The notes under the pieces were generated by a model. That model did no database searches, was not told where the DNA came from, and worked only from the letters and a program-made list of their open reading frames with translations. Source: VRUE01 sp963714155 (lineage in GTDB: Bacteria; Actinomycetota; Thermoleophilia; Solirubrobacterales; 70-9). From it: 64,000 nucleotides of DNA. Made by a program: the position numbers and the translations under genes. Below are positions 48,397 to 57,133 of this stretch, one piece after another (position 1 is the stretch's first letter; every line of letters begins with the position of its first letter). The stretch lies in NCBI GenBank assembly GCA_963714155.1, contig OY970236.1, positions 744,001 to 808,000 of the forward strand, in the 5' to 3' direction.

Positions 48397-51300
48397 TTGG
48401 CCGCCGATGCAAAACAGAGCGTGGGATCTGATCCCCTAGCGCCCTTCAGCGCCCCCGTCAGGCGCTGGTTTGAGGCATCCTTCGAGGGGCCAACACCGGC
48501 GCAGGCGGGTGGCTGGGAGGCGATCTCCAGCGGCGCCAACACGCTGATCTGCGCCCCCACCGGCTCGGGCAAGACGCTCGCCAGCTTCCTCTGGGGGATC
48601 GACAAGCTCTCGCGCGAGGCGGAGCGCGGCAACGGCGTCCGCCTCGTCTACGTCTCGCCGCTGAAGGCGCTCTCCTATGACATCGAGCGCAACCTGCGGG
48701 CGCCACTGCGCGGCATCGGGGCCGATATCTCGGTTGGTTTGCGCACCGGTGACACGCCGCAGAAAGAGCGGCGGGCGATGCAGAAAACCCCGCCCGACAT
48801 CCTGATCACGACCCCCGAGTCGCTCTACCTGATGCTCTCCTCGGGGGTGCGCGAGATTTTCGCCACGACCGAGGCGGTGATCGTCGACGAGATTCATGCT
48901 GTGGCCCAAAGTAAGCGCGGGTCGCATCTGGCGCTGTCACTCGAGAGGCTCGAGTGGTTGGTGGGGGACCTGGGGGAGGGGTCTCCGGAGCAAAAGCGGG
49001 GAGGCTCCGGAGACCCCTCCCCCAGGTCCCGCGTCCAGCGGATCGGGCTCTCGGCGACGCAGCGGCCGCTTGAGCGGATCGCTCAGTTCCTTGTCGGGCC
49101 CAAGCGCGAGTGCAAGATCGTTGACGCCGGGATCGCGAAGGAGCTGGATCTGGAGATCGTCGTCCCCGTCGAGGACATGGCGGAACCCGGAGCTCCTGCT
49201 TTCCCGAATGAGGACGGTAACCCCACAGACGGGGAGCCCCTCGCTCACGTGAGATCGATCTGGCCGGCGATCTACCCGGAGCTGCTGAAGCTCGTCCAAG
49301 AACACACGTCAACCATCATCTTCGTCAACAACCGCCGCGCCTCTGAGCGTCTTGCCAAGCGCCTGAACGAGCTCGCCAACGGGGAAGGCGAGCAGGAATT
49401 GCCTGCGACGGAGCACGCGGGGGCGAATCCGCCGGGGGCGGATGGGTCGGGTCCGTCGGGAGCTCCCGGCGAAAGCCGGCCCGACGGACCCGACCCATCC
49501 GCCCCCGTAGAAATTGCCCGCGCTCACCACGGCTCGCTCTCCCACGAGGAGCGCACCGTCGTCGAGGAGCTGCTCAAGTCGGGCCAGCTGCCCTGCCTGG
49601 TCGCGACGTCGTCCCTTGAGCTGGGCATCGACATGGGCGCCGTCGACCTGGTGATCCAGGTCGAGTCGCCGAAGTCGGTCAGCCGCGGCCTGCAGCGGGT
49701 CGGCCGCGCCGGCCACTCGCTGGGCGAGGTCTCGCGCGGCCGCATCTTCCCCAAGTTCCGCGCCGACCTGCTCGAGTGTGCCGTCGTCGCCAAGCGCATG
49801 CGCGAAGGGGCGATCGAGGAGACGGTGATCCCGCAGAACCCGCTCGATGTGCTCGCCCAGCAGCTGGTTGCGATGGCCGCCCTCGATGAGTGGGAGATCG
49901 ACGAGGTCGAGCGCCTCGTCACCGCCTCGCAGCCCTTCCACGATCTCTCCCGCGAGCAGCTGGAGAACGTGCTCGACATGCTCGACGGCCGCTATCCCTC
50001 CGACCGCTTCGCCGAGCTGCGCCCGCGCATCGTCTGGGACCGCGCCGAGGGCACCATGCACGGTCGCAAAGGCGCCCGCTCGCTGGTCGTCACCAACGCC
50101 GGCACGATCCCCGACCGCGGCCTCTACGGCGTGCACCTCCCGGACGGCCGCCGGGTTGGCGAGCTCGACGAGGAGATGGTCTACGAGGCCCGCCCCGGAC
50201 AGACCTTCCTGCTCGGCGCCACCACCTGGCGGATCGAGGACATCACCCGCGACCGCGTCATCGTCACCCCGGCCCCCGGCGTCCCGGGCGCCGTTCCCTT
50301 CTGGAAGGGCGACGGGATCGGCCGCCCGGCCGAGCTCGGCAAGGCGATCGGCGCCTTCGCCCGCGAGGCGGTCTCGCGCAAGCCCGAGGAACTGGCCGCC
50401 GAGTACGACCTCGACCGTCGCGCCGCCCAGAATCTCGTCGCCTACCTGCGTGAGCAGCAGACCGCGACCCGGGTCGTCCCCTCCGATGAGACGATCGTGG
50501 TCGAGCGCTTCCGCGATGAGATCGGCGACTGGCGGCTCTGCATCCTCTCGCCCTACGGTGGCCGCGTTCACGCCGCCTGGGGCCTGGCGCTCGCCGCCAA
50601 GATCCGCGCCGAGCGCGAGCTCGAGGCCGACGCGATCTGGTCCGACGACGGCATCGTCATCCACCTCCCCGACGCCGATGAGCCGCCCCCCGCCGACCTC
50701 GTCTTGATCGAGCCCGACGAGGTCGAAGAGCTGGTCGTCGGCGAGCTTGCCGGCTCCGCCCTCTTCGGCTCCCACTTCCGCGAGAACGCCGCTCGTTCTC
50801 TGCTCCTCCCGCGCGCCTATCCCGGCAAGCGAACACCACTCTGGCAACAGCGGCTGAAGTCGCAGAGCCTGCTCGAGGTCGCTCGCGACTTCCCCCGCTT
50901 TCCGGTCGTCCTGGAGACCTATCGCGAGGTCCTGCGCGATGTGCTCGACCTGCCCTCGCTGGGTGAGCTGCTGCGCGACTTGCACTCGCGCAAGCTCAGT
51001 CTGGTCGAGGTCGAGACGCCGACCGCCTCGCCCTTTGCCTCCTCGCTGCTCTTCGACTACGTCGCCACCTATATGTATGAGGGGGACACGCCGAACGCCG
51101 AGCGGCGAGCGGCGGCGCTAGCGCTCGACCGCGACCTGCTGCGCGAGCTTCTCGGCCAGGAGGAGCTTCGCGAACTGATCGACCCCGAGGCGCTGGAAGA
51201 CGTCGAGGCGCAGCTCCAGCACCGCACCGAGGCCGGCCAGGCCGGCGACCGCGATGCCCTGCAGCAAGTGCTGCGCAACCTCGGCGACCTCACCGCGGCC

Positions 51301-52968
51301 GAGTGCGAGGAGCGCGTCAGCGAGGGCTACTCGGCGGCCTCGATGCTGGAGAAGCTGGTCGACGAGCGTCGTGCGGCGCCGGTGCGGATCAACGGCGAGG
51401 AGCGCTACATCGCCGGCGAGGACGCCGGCCTCTTCCGCGACGCTCTCGGCGTGCCGCCACCGGCCGGCCTGCCCGAGAGCTTTCTCGAGCAGTCCCCCGA
51501 TCCGCTGATCACCTTGGTGCGGCGCTACGCTCGCACGCACGGGCCGTTTCCGACGGTCCAGTTCGCCTCCCGCTATGGGATCGACCCGACACCCGCGCTG
51601 CGTGAGCTGGAGCGGTCCGGCACCCTCGTCCGCGGTGAGCTGCTGCCCGGCGGCGTCGAACGCGAGTGGTGCGACGCCGACGTGTTGCGCCGCGTGCGCC
51701 GCGCCAGCCTCGCCCACCTGCGCCGCGAAGTCGAGCCCGCCGGGCGCGACCGCTTCGCCCGCTTCCTGCCGAGCTGGCAGAACGTCGACGCCCACCGCGC
51801 TGCCGGCGCTGGCCCGGATCGGTTGCGCGAGGCGCTGGTGCCGTTGCAGGGGGTCGCGCTGACCCCAAAGGTTTGGGAGTCGGACGTGCTGCCGCGCCGG
51901 CTCGGTACCTACTCGCCCGCCTGGCTCGACGAACTCTGCACCAGCGGCGAGATCGTCTGGATCGGAGCCGGCGCCCGCGGCCGCAGCGATGGCCGCGTCG
52001 CCCTCTACTTCCGCGACGACGTCCGCCTCGCCGGACCGCCGCCGGCCAACGTCAAGCTTGAGAAGCCGGCCGGTGAGGTCCACGAGGCGATCCGCGAGCG
52101 CCTCGCCGCGGGTCCCGACTTCTGGCTGGACCTGCTCGCCGATCTCGATCACCCGCCGGAGGAGCTGCACAGCGCCCTCTGGGACCTTGCCTGGGCGGGC
52201 GAGGTGACAAACGACGCCTTCTCGCCGTTGCGGGCGCCGCGCCGCCGCGCCACGGCGCCTCCCGAGCCACGCGGCCGCCGCTTCGCCCGTCGCCGCGCTG
52301 CCGGTGCAGCGGTGCAGGGTCGCTGGTCGCTGACCGCGCCGCTCTTCGAGAACGCTCCGGCCGCCGGGCCGCGCCTGCGCGCGCAGGCCGAGCTGATGCT
52401 CGAGCGCTACGGCATCGTCACCCGCGAGACCGTCCTCGCCGAGGGCGTCCCCGGCGGCTTCTCAAGCCTCTACGCCGAGCTCGGCAACCTCGAGCTGCTC
52501 GGCACCGCCCGCCGCGGCTACTTCGTCGAGGGCCTCGGCGGCGCCCAATTCGCCCTTCCCGGTGCGGTCGAGCGCCTGCGCTCGCTCCCCTACGAGGACG
52601 GCTCCTTCCAGCTGCTCGCCGCCACCGATCCCGCCAACCCCTACGGCGCCTCGCTGCCCTGGCCCAAACCGGCGACCGGTCGCCGTCCAGCCCGCACCCC
52701 CGGTGCTCACGTGCTGATGCGCGACGGCTCGCCGCTGATCTACATCGAGCGCGGTGGGCGCGGCATCGTCCGCCTCGTCGAGCTGAGCACGGATGAGCTG
52801 ACTGCTGCCGTAGGGGCTCTGGCCAAGGAGGTGAGCGCCGGCCGGTTGCCCAAGCTGGCCCTGGAGAAACTCGATGGCGACCCCGTGATCGGCTCCGGCC
52901 AAGAGGACGTCCTGCTCGAAGCCGGCTTCAGTCGCGGTCCCCGCAAGCTGACCCTCGCCGCCCGCTGA
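48397..52968 (+). CDS. lhr: Lhr-family ATP-dependent helicase
   Basis: The 1523-residue protein is the right length for full-size Lhr. It opens with a Q-like motif (FEGPTPAQAGGWEAI), Walker A APTGSGKT (residues 53-60), DEIHAVAQSKRG (motif II, about 165) and LSATQRP (motif III, about 218). The second RecA domain has IIFVNNRRASERLAKRL, AHHGSLSHEER, TSSLELGIDMGAVDLV and QRVGRAGH. The long C-terminal part (about 600-1523) contains the winged-helix and beta-barrel domains of Lhr-CTD. It is a DNA-repair helicase in actinobacteria. Two perfect palindromes inserted in frame (residues about 189-211 and 346-370) lie in loops between helicase motifs. TTG 48397 is the likely start. Confidence 0.93.
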   Translation: MAADAKQSVGSDPLAPFSAPVRRWFEASFEGPTPAQAGGWEAISSGANTLICAPTGSGKTLASFLWGIDKLSREAERGNGVRLVYVSPLKALSYDIERNLRAPLRGIGADISVGLRTGDTPQKERRAMQKTPPDILITTPESLYLMLSSGVREIFATTEAVIVDEIHAVAQSKRGSHLALSLERLEWLVGDLGEGSPEQKRGGSGDPSPRSRVQRIGLSATQRPLERIAQFLVGPKRECKIVDAGIAKELDLEIVVPVEDMAEPGAPAFPNEDGNPTDGEPLAHVRSIWPAIYPELLKLVQEHTSTIIFVNNRRASERLAKRLNELANGEGEQELPATEHAGANPPGADGSGPSGAPGESRPDGPDPSAPVEIARAHHGSLSHEERTVVEELLKSGQLPCLVATSSLELGIDMGAVDLVIQVESPKSVSRGLQRVGRAGHSLGEVSRGRIFPKFRADLLECAVVAKRMREGAIEETVIPQNPLDVLAQQLVAMAALDEWEIDEVERLVTASQPFHDLSREQLENVLDMLDGRYPSDRFAELRPRIVWDRAEGTMHGRKGARSLVVTNAGTIPDRGLYGVHLPDGRRVGELDEEMVYEARPGQTFLLGATTWRIEDITRDRVIVTPAPGVPGAVPFWKGDGIGRPAELGKAIGAFAREAVSRKPEELAAEYDLDRRAAQNLVAYLREQQTATRVVPSDETIVVERFRDEIGDWRLCILSPYGGRVHAAWGLALAAKIRAERELEADAIWSDDGIVIHLPDADEPPPADLVLIEPDEVEELVVGELAGSALFGSHFRENAARSLLLPRAYPGKRTPLWQQRLKSQSLLEVARDFPRFPVVLETYREVLRDVLDLPSLGELLRDLHSRKLSLVEVETPTASPFASSLLFDYVATYMYEGDTPNAERRAAALALDRDLLRELLGQEELRELIDPEALEDVEAQLQHRTEAGQAGDRDALQQVLRNLGDLTAAECEERVSEGYSAASMLEKLVDERRAAPVRINGEERYIAGEDAGLFRDALGVPPPAGLPESFLEQSPDPLITLVRRYARTHGPFPTVQFASRYGIDPTPALRELERSGTLVRGELLPGGVEREWCDADVLRRVRRASLAHLRREVEPAGRDRFARFLPSWQNVDAHRAAGAGPDRLREALVPLQGVALTPKVWESDVLPRRLGTYSPAWLDELCTSGEIVWIGAGARGRSDGRVALYFRDDVRLAGPPPANVKLEKPAGEVHEAIRERLAAGPDFWLDLLADLDHPPEELHSALWDLAWAGEVTNDAFSPLRAPRRRATAPPEPRGRRFARRRAAGAAVQGRWSLTAPLFENAPAAGPRLRAQAELMLERYGIVTRETVLAEGVPGGFSSLYAELGNLELLGTARRGYFVEGLGGAQFALPGAVERLRSLPYEDGSFQLLAATDPANPYGASLPWPKPATGRRPARTPGAHVLMRDGSPLIYIERGGRGIVRLVELSTDELTAAVGALAKEVSAGRLPKLALEKLDGDPVIGSGQEDVLLEAGFSRGPRKLTLAAR
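48965..49030. repeat. 27-bp perfect inverted repeat inside lhr (first)
   Basis: Arms 48965-48991 and 49004-49030 are exact reverse complements around a 12-nt loop. The 66 bp equal 22 codons, keep the reading frame, and encode a Gly/Ser/Pro-rich stretch (about residues 189-211) between motif II and motif III, where other Lhr proteins have a short loop. It looks like an in-frame insertion of a palindromic element. Confidence 0.75.
49434..49506. repeat. 27-bp perfect inverted repeat inside lhr (second), nested GAAA hairpin
   Basis: Arms 49434-49460 and 49480-49506 are exact reverse complements. The 19-nt spacer itself contains CCGGC-GAAA-GCCGG, a GNRA-capped hairpin. It falls in the loop before AHHGSLSHEER (about residues 346-370), encoding a Gly/Pro/Ser/Asp-rich linker. 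Its sequence is unrelated to the first repeat in this gene, but the design is the same. Confidence 0.75.
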
Positions 52969-52994
52969 GAGCGGTCGGCGGGATAATCAAAACG

Positions 52995-53696
52995 ATGGCA
53001 GATCGTGAGGAGGGGGTGGGGCCGGTTGCGTTGCTGCGTAGCGTGCCGCTCTTCGCCGACCTCGAGGAGACCGAGCTGGAGCGCTTTTCGCGCGTCGCGG
53101 TCGCCCGCTCGTTCCCGGCGGGCACCCGGGTCTTCCACGAGGGCGATCACTCGGACGCTTGCTACATCGTCCGCGACGGCAGCTTCCGCGTCACCCGCGA
53201 GCACTCCGACGGACGGGCGATCACCCTGGCGAGCCTTGGCCCCGGCGACATCTTCGGTGAGCTGGCGATGCTCGACGGCGAGGTCCGCTCGGCCAGCGTC
53301 GAAGCCCTCAGCGACGGCGAGTTGCTCGCCCTGCCCGCCGGTGAGGTCCGGGCCCTGCTCGCCCGCCACCCCGAGATCACGGTGAAGCTGATCGCCGCCC
53401 TGGTGCGGCGCTTGCGCACCGCCAACGAGCGGATCTCGCGGCAGTCCTTTCAGACGGTGCCCAGTCGCGTCGCCGGCGTCCTCTCCCAGCTGGTCGCCGA
53501 GGAGTCGCCGCGGGAGGGAGAGGGCGGTGAGCTGACGATCCGCATGAACCAGGCCGACCTCGCCCAGCTCGCCGGCACCTCGCGCGAGAGCGTCAGCCGC
53601 TTCCTCGCCGACCTCGAGCGTGCGGGGGTGGTCCGTCCCGGCCGCGGTCGGGTCACCGTGCTGGCGCCGGAGAAGCTGCGCAACTACATCTTCTGA
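52995..53696 (+). CDS. Crp/Fnr-family transcriptional regulator
   Basis: The 233-residue protein has a cyclic-nucleotide-binding-like beta-barrel (about residues 18-125: LFADLEETELERFSRVAVARSFPAGTRVFHEGDHSDACYIVRDGSFRV, GDIFGELAMLDGEVRSASVEAL) and a C-terminal HTH (about 150-225: MNQADLAQLAGTSRESVSRFLADLERAGVV). The FGELAMLDGEVRSAS phosphate-binding cassette is partly kept, so cAMP or another ligand could bind. Fnr-type cysteines are absent. It follows lhr by 26 nt and converges on the RTX-like gene. A short CTGAGC hairpin at the 3' ends may separate them. Regulon unknown. Confidence 0.88.
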   Translation: MADREEGVGPVALLRSVPLFADLEETELERFSRVAVARSFPAGTRVFHEGDHSDACYIVRDGSFRVTREHSDGRAITLASLGPGDIFGELAMLDGEVRSASVEALSDGELLALPAGEVRALLARHPEITVKLIAALVRRLRTANERISRQSFQTVPSRVAGVLSQLVAEESPREGEGGELTIRMNQADLAQLAGTSRESVSRFLADLERAGVVRPGRGRVTVLAPEKLRNYIF

Positions 53697-53708
53697 GCGA
53701 GGCGCTGC

Positions 53709-55613
53709 TCAGCAGTCGGCCGACTTGGGGTCGGACGGGTCCTTGCTGACGTCGTCGTCGCCACCGCCGCACTCGATCGCCTTGTCGCGCTGCCCATCGA
53801 TTGCTTCGATCGAGTCGTTGCCGCCCTTGCCGACGAAGGTGTCGGCGCCGAGGTGGCCGAAGAGGCTGTTGGCGCCGTTGTCGCCGATCAGGACGTCGGG
53901 CCCGTCGGAGCCCTCGAGGTCCTCGTTGTCGGCGAGGACATGATCGGGGTTGCCGCAGCCGGGAGGGCCGCCGCTGCCGTTCAGCTCGACCCGCATGCTG
54001 GCGTTGGAGCGGCCGTAGGAGACCGTGTCCTCGCCGGGACCGCCACTGTAGTTGTGGCCCTGGCAGACCTCGACCGATGAGACGAGCAGGTCGTTGCCGG
54101 GGCCGCCGCTGAGCTGATCTGAACCGGGATCGGCGTAGAGCACGTCGCTGCCGGCGTTGCCGATCAGCGTGTCGGTGCCGTTGTTCGGGCCGTTGTAGTT
54201 CTCGCCCGCTTCCAGGACGTCGTCACCGGGGCCGCCGCTGAGCGTGTCGTTGCCGGCGTTGCCATTGGCCCGCGCTTTGACGCTAGCGGGGACGCTTTCG
54301 CTGATGTTGATCGAGTCATCGCCGTCGCCGCCGGTTATCACCAGCAGACCGGTGGCGGTGCTGGTCGGGCAGGAGACCGTTGCGATCAGGCTGCTCCCCG
54401 AGGCGGACTGGCAGCCTTCGCCGGAGACGATCGGGCCGCTTTCGGAGACGGTCCAAGTGCCGTTGCTGAAGGAGACGTGGATGTCGTTGCTGCGCCCGTC
54501 CCCCTGCACGATCAGGCTGCTGCCGTCGAGGCCCTGGTTGAGGATGACGAAGGTTCCGTTTGCGGGCGGGCTCTCTTCGGCGCCGCAGGAGTGCTCGGTG
54601 GCGAAGCCGTCGCATTCGTCGTTGCCGGCGCCACCGAAGGCTTCGTCAGGACCGCCCATGGCATCGAGGTCGTCGTTGCCGACGCCGCCGTCGATGCGGT
54701 TGAACTCGCCGTTGCCGACGATCATGTCCCCCTGGGGTGAGCCGACCACGTCCTCGAAGCCCTGCAGGGTGTCGTGCCCGTCGCCTTTGGAGCGGCCGGA
54801 GGAGAGGTCGACCGTGACCGCGCCGCGGGTGGCGCTGGCGTAGGAGACGATGTCGTTGCCGCCGGGCCCGCCGTCGAGCGTGTCTTCGCCGCTGTCGCCG
54901 CGAACGACGTCGCCATCGCCATCGCCGCCACTGGCTTTGTCGCTGCCGGCGCCGCCGTAGACGAAGTCGTTATCTGCCCCGCCGTTGAGCTTCTTATCGT
55001 CGCCGGGCCCGCCGTCGACCTGGTCGGTGCCGGGCCCGCCTTCGATCTCGTCGTTGCCCTTGTCGCCAAAGAGGGTGTCGTTGCCGGCGCCACCGTCCTC
55101 GTCATCGCTGCCCTTTTCACCGTTGGCGTAGTCGTCGCCGGCGCCACCGAGCAGTTTGTCGGGGCCTTTGTAGCCGAGCAGTTTGTCGTCGCCGCCTCCG
55201 CCGAGGAGGCCGTCCTTGCCCTTGCCGCCGCTGAGCTCGTCGTCGCCATCGCCGCCCTCGAGGCGATCGGAGCCCTTGTCGCCGTCCAGCTTGTCGTTGC
55301 CGCCGTCGCCGTAGAGCTTGTCGAAGCCGCCGCCGCCGTAGAGCTTGTCATCGCCGGGCCCACCGCAGATCTTGTCGTTGCCGTTTGAGCCGCCGCTGAT
55401 CCGGTCATTGCCGCCGCCGCCGTAGATCACGTCGCTGGCCCCTTTGCCGACGAGCACGTCGTTGCCGGCGGTTCCGACGATCGTCGCGTGCTTGCCGTGG
55501 CACTGGGCAGCGCTCGCGCTCGCGGTAAAGGCGAGCGCGAGGAACAGCGCGCACGCGATGGATGCAAAACAGGTTGAGAAGAGGGAACGACCCCTGGCTG
55601 TCGATTGGCTCAT
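53709..55613 (-). CDS. Secreted calcium-binding RTX-like repeat protein
   Basis: The 634-residue protein has a Sec signal peptide (about residues 12-36) followed by dense nonapeptide repeats of the form G-G-x-G-x-D-x-L/U-x (about 45-340), a non-repeat central domain (about 345-445: FVILNQGLDGSSLIVQG, IHVSFSNGTWTVSESG) and more repeats to the end. The repeats bind Ca2+ as a parallel beta-roll. There is no type I secretion signal or ABC exporter nearby, so export is through Sec. Function is unknown. A short IR at 55648-55674 lies in its promoter region. Confidence 0.85.
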   Translation of the reverse strand: MSQSTARGRSLFSTCFASIACALFLALAFTASASAAQCHGKHATIVGTAGNDVLVGKGASDVIYGGGGNDRISGGSNGNDKICGGPGDDKLYGGGGFDKLYGDGGNDKLDGDKGSDRLEGGDGDDELSGGKGKDGLLGGGGDDKLLGYKGPDKLLGGAGDDYANGEKGSDDEDGGAGNDTLFGDKGNDEIEGGPGTDQVDGGPGDDKKLNGGADNDFVYGGAGSDKASGGDGDGDVVRGDSGEDTLDGGPGGNDIVSYASATRGAVTVDLSSGRSKGDGHDTLQGFEDVVGSPQGDMIVGNGEFNRIDGGVGNDDLDAMGGPDEAFGGAGNDECDGFATEHSCGAEESPPANGTFVILNQGLDGSSLIVQGDGRSNDIHVSFSNGTWTVSESGPIVSGEGCQSASGSSLIATVSCPTSTATGLLVITGGDGDDSINISESVPASVKARANGNAGNDTLSGGPGDDVLEAGENYNGPNNGTDTLIGNAGSDVLYADPGSDQLSGGPGNDLLVSSVEVCQGHNYSGGPGEDTVSYGRSNASMRVELNGSGGPPGCGNPDHVLADNEDLEGSDGPDVLIGDNGANSLFGHLGADTFVGKGGNDSIEAIDGQRDKAIECGGGDDDVSKDPSDPKSADC

Positions 55614-55647
55614 GCTCCCCCCATCGACCCGTTTTGGGCCGGCCTAC

Positions 55648-55674
55648 ACTTTTGATCGACGAACGTTCAAAAGT
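55648..55674. promoter_or_regulatory. ACTTTTGA-N11-TCAAAAGT inverted repeat upstream of the RTX-like gene
   Basis: Perfect 8-bp arms separated by 11 nt lie 35 nt upstream of the RTX-like start, between it and the divergent ASCH-domain gene. The spacing resembles a dimeric regulator site. A Crp-type regulator is encoded 2 kb away, but its site preference is unknown. Inferred only from symmetry and position. Confidence 0.35.
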
Positions 55675-55772
55675 CCCTAGTTCGTCCGTCCATAGCTACT
55701 ACCCGCGCCAGCGTTGAGAATCACGCTGAGCGCGACGCTGAGTCTGGCTTGGGTCAGATACGCTCGCTGGCG

Positions 55773-56177
55773 ATGCGGGGCGGTATCTACGTGCTCAACT
55801 TCTACTCGCCGGTCTTTGTCGACCAGCTCAAGCGCGGTCGCAAGACGGCGACGATCCGGGTTGGTGACAAGAGCAACAAGTACGAGCGGGGCCAGGTCGT
55901 CTGGATTACCGTCGGCTTCCGCCACAGTCCGCGCGAGAAGATCTTCACCGCGGTAATCGACGACGTCGAGGTCAAGCGGGTCTCCGAACTCTCGCCGCGC
56001 GACATCGAGCACGACAATCCCGAGTTCCGCCGGCTCGAGGAGGAGATCAAGTTCCTCGAACAGATCTACGGTCGCCCCGTCGCGCCCGACGAAACCGTGA
56101 CCGTGATCCGCTTCTCGCAGATCGTCGAGCCCCCTGGCGCGCATTTCGGCAATGGGGAGACCCCGCATCACAATTGA
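55773..56177 (+). CDS. ASCH-domain protein
   Basis: The protein of about 134 residues has the ASCH/PUA-like pattern: IYVLNFYSPVFVDQLKRGRKTATIRVGDKSNKYERGQVVWITVGFRHSPREKIFTAVIDDVEVKRVSELSPRDIEHDNPEF. The K-T-A-T-I-R motif and the V-x-V-x-x-L-S sequence are the family signature. ASCH proteins are thought to bind RNA. ATG 55773 is chosen; a TTG at 55749 in the same frame is an alternative. It is divergent from the RTX-like gene and followed 32 nt later by an SRPBCC gene on the same strand. Confidence 0.78.
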   Translation: MRGGIYVLNFYSPVFVDQLKRGRKTATIRVGDKSNKYERGQVVWITVGFRHSPREKIFTAVIDDVEVKRVSELSPRDIEHDNPEFRRLEEEIKFLEQIYGRPVAPDETVTVIRFSQIVEPPGAHFGNGETPHHN

Positions 56178-56209
56178 TCGCGCACTCCGCCTGATCCGCA
56201 TCTAGATCG

Positions 56210-56683
56210 GTGGCCGACTACAAGTTCCTCACGACCTGGCTGCTCGAGGCACCACGCGAGCGAGTCTGGGAGGCGATCTACGACCAGGCGAGCTGGCCGC
56301 AATGGTGGCGAGGCGTCGAAGAGGCCGAGGAAATCACTCCCGGCGACGATGGCGGCGTTGGCACCGTTGCTCGCATGGTCTGGAAAAGCCTGCTGCCCTA
56401 CCGGGTCGAGTTCGAGGTGACGACGACGCGGATCGAGTTCCCGCACCTGCTCGAGGGCGACGCGGTCGGTGAGCTGAGCGGGGTCGGCCGCTGGCGCCTC
56501 TACGAGCAGAACGGTGCCACCGCGGTGCTCTATGAGTGGAACGTCGCCACCAGCAAGGCCTGGATGAACCTGCTGGCGCCCGTCGCCAGGCCGATCTTCG
56601 AGTGGAATCACGACTGGGTGATGGCTCGGGGAGGCGAGGGAATCGCCGATCTTTTGGGCTGTCGCCTGCTTGCAAACGGCTGA
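56210..56683 (+). CDS. SRPBCC (START-like) family protein
   Basis: This 157-residue protein begins KFLTTWLLEAPRERVWEAIYDQASWPQWWRGVEEAEEI, the usual start of a SRPBCC/polyketide-cyclase-like fold. GRWRLYEQNGATAVLYEWNV and NHDWVMARGGEGI follow. These proteins form a hydrophobic ligand pocket. GTG 56210 starts it. No cofactor or ligand can be predicted. It lies upstream of the CIRCE element and groES but is probably not part of that operon. Confidence 0.82.
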   Translation: MADYKFLTTWLLEAPRERVWEAIYDQASWPQWWRGVEEAEEITPGDDGGVGTVARMVWKSLLPYRVEFEVTTTRIEFPHLLEGDAVGELSGVGRWRLYEQNGATAVLYEWNVATSKAWMNLLAPVARPIFEWNHDWVMARGGEGIADLLGCRLLANG

Positions 56684-56721
56684 GTCGCCGCCGCGGCGCC
56701 CGTCTCGCTATCTTCTGACGC

Positions 56722-56746
56722 TGGCACTCTCACCTACAGAGTGCCA
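56722..56746. promoter_or_regulatory. CIRCE element (HrcA operator) upstream of groES
   Basis: TGGCACTC at 56722-56729 and GAGTGCCA at 56739-56746 form the CIRCE inverted repeat with the standard 9-nt spacer, 51 nt upstream of groES. HrcA represses chaperonin operons through this site. The hrcA gene is outside this window. Confidence 0.9.
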
Positions 56747-56797
56747 ATCCAGTTCGAACTTCTGAACCACCCCTGACCCAATGATGGAGGTATACGG

Positions 56798-57085
56798 ATG
56801 AAGCTGAAGCCCCTCGGGGACCGGCTGATCGTGAAGCCGATCGAGGAGGAGGAAACGACCGCTAGCGGCATCGTTCTCCCCGATACAGCGAAGGAGAAGC
56901 CCCAAAAGGGCAAGGTCGTAGCCGTCGGCGACGGCGCGATCAACGAGGACGGCACCCGCCGCCCGCTCGATGTGAGCGAGGGCGACGAGGTTCTCTACTC
57001 GAAGTACGGCGGCACCGAGGTAACCGTCGAGGACGACGAGCTGCTCGTGCTGCGTGAGTCAGACGTCCTCGCCAAGCTCGGCTAG
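56798..57085 (+). CDS. groS: Co-chaperonin GroES
   Basis: The 95-residue protein starts MKLKPLGDRLIVKPIEEEETTASGIVLPDTAKEKPQKGKVVAVG, the full GroES mobile loop and roof region, and ends EVTVEDDELLVLRESDVLAKLG. It caps the GroEL ring. The AUG follows GGAGG at a typical spacing and lies downstream of the CIRCE operator. groEL follows after 48 nt. Confidence 0.97.
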   Translation: MKLKPLGDRLIVKPIEEEETTASGIVLPDTAKEKPQKGKVVAVGDGAINEDGTRRPLDVSEGDEVLYSKYGGTEVTVEDDELLVLRESDVLAKLG

Positions 57086-57133
57086 CTCAGCCGCCCAACC
57101 AGGACTTAGAGAAACAAGGAGGACTGAAAGCAC

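Noticed and set aside
54774..55388. Plus-strand V/A-rich frame opposite the RTX-like gene
   Set aside because: It is the antisense reading of GGxGxD repeats and has no independent support.
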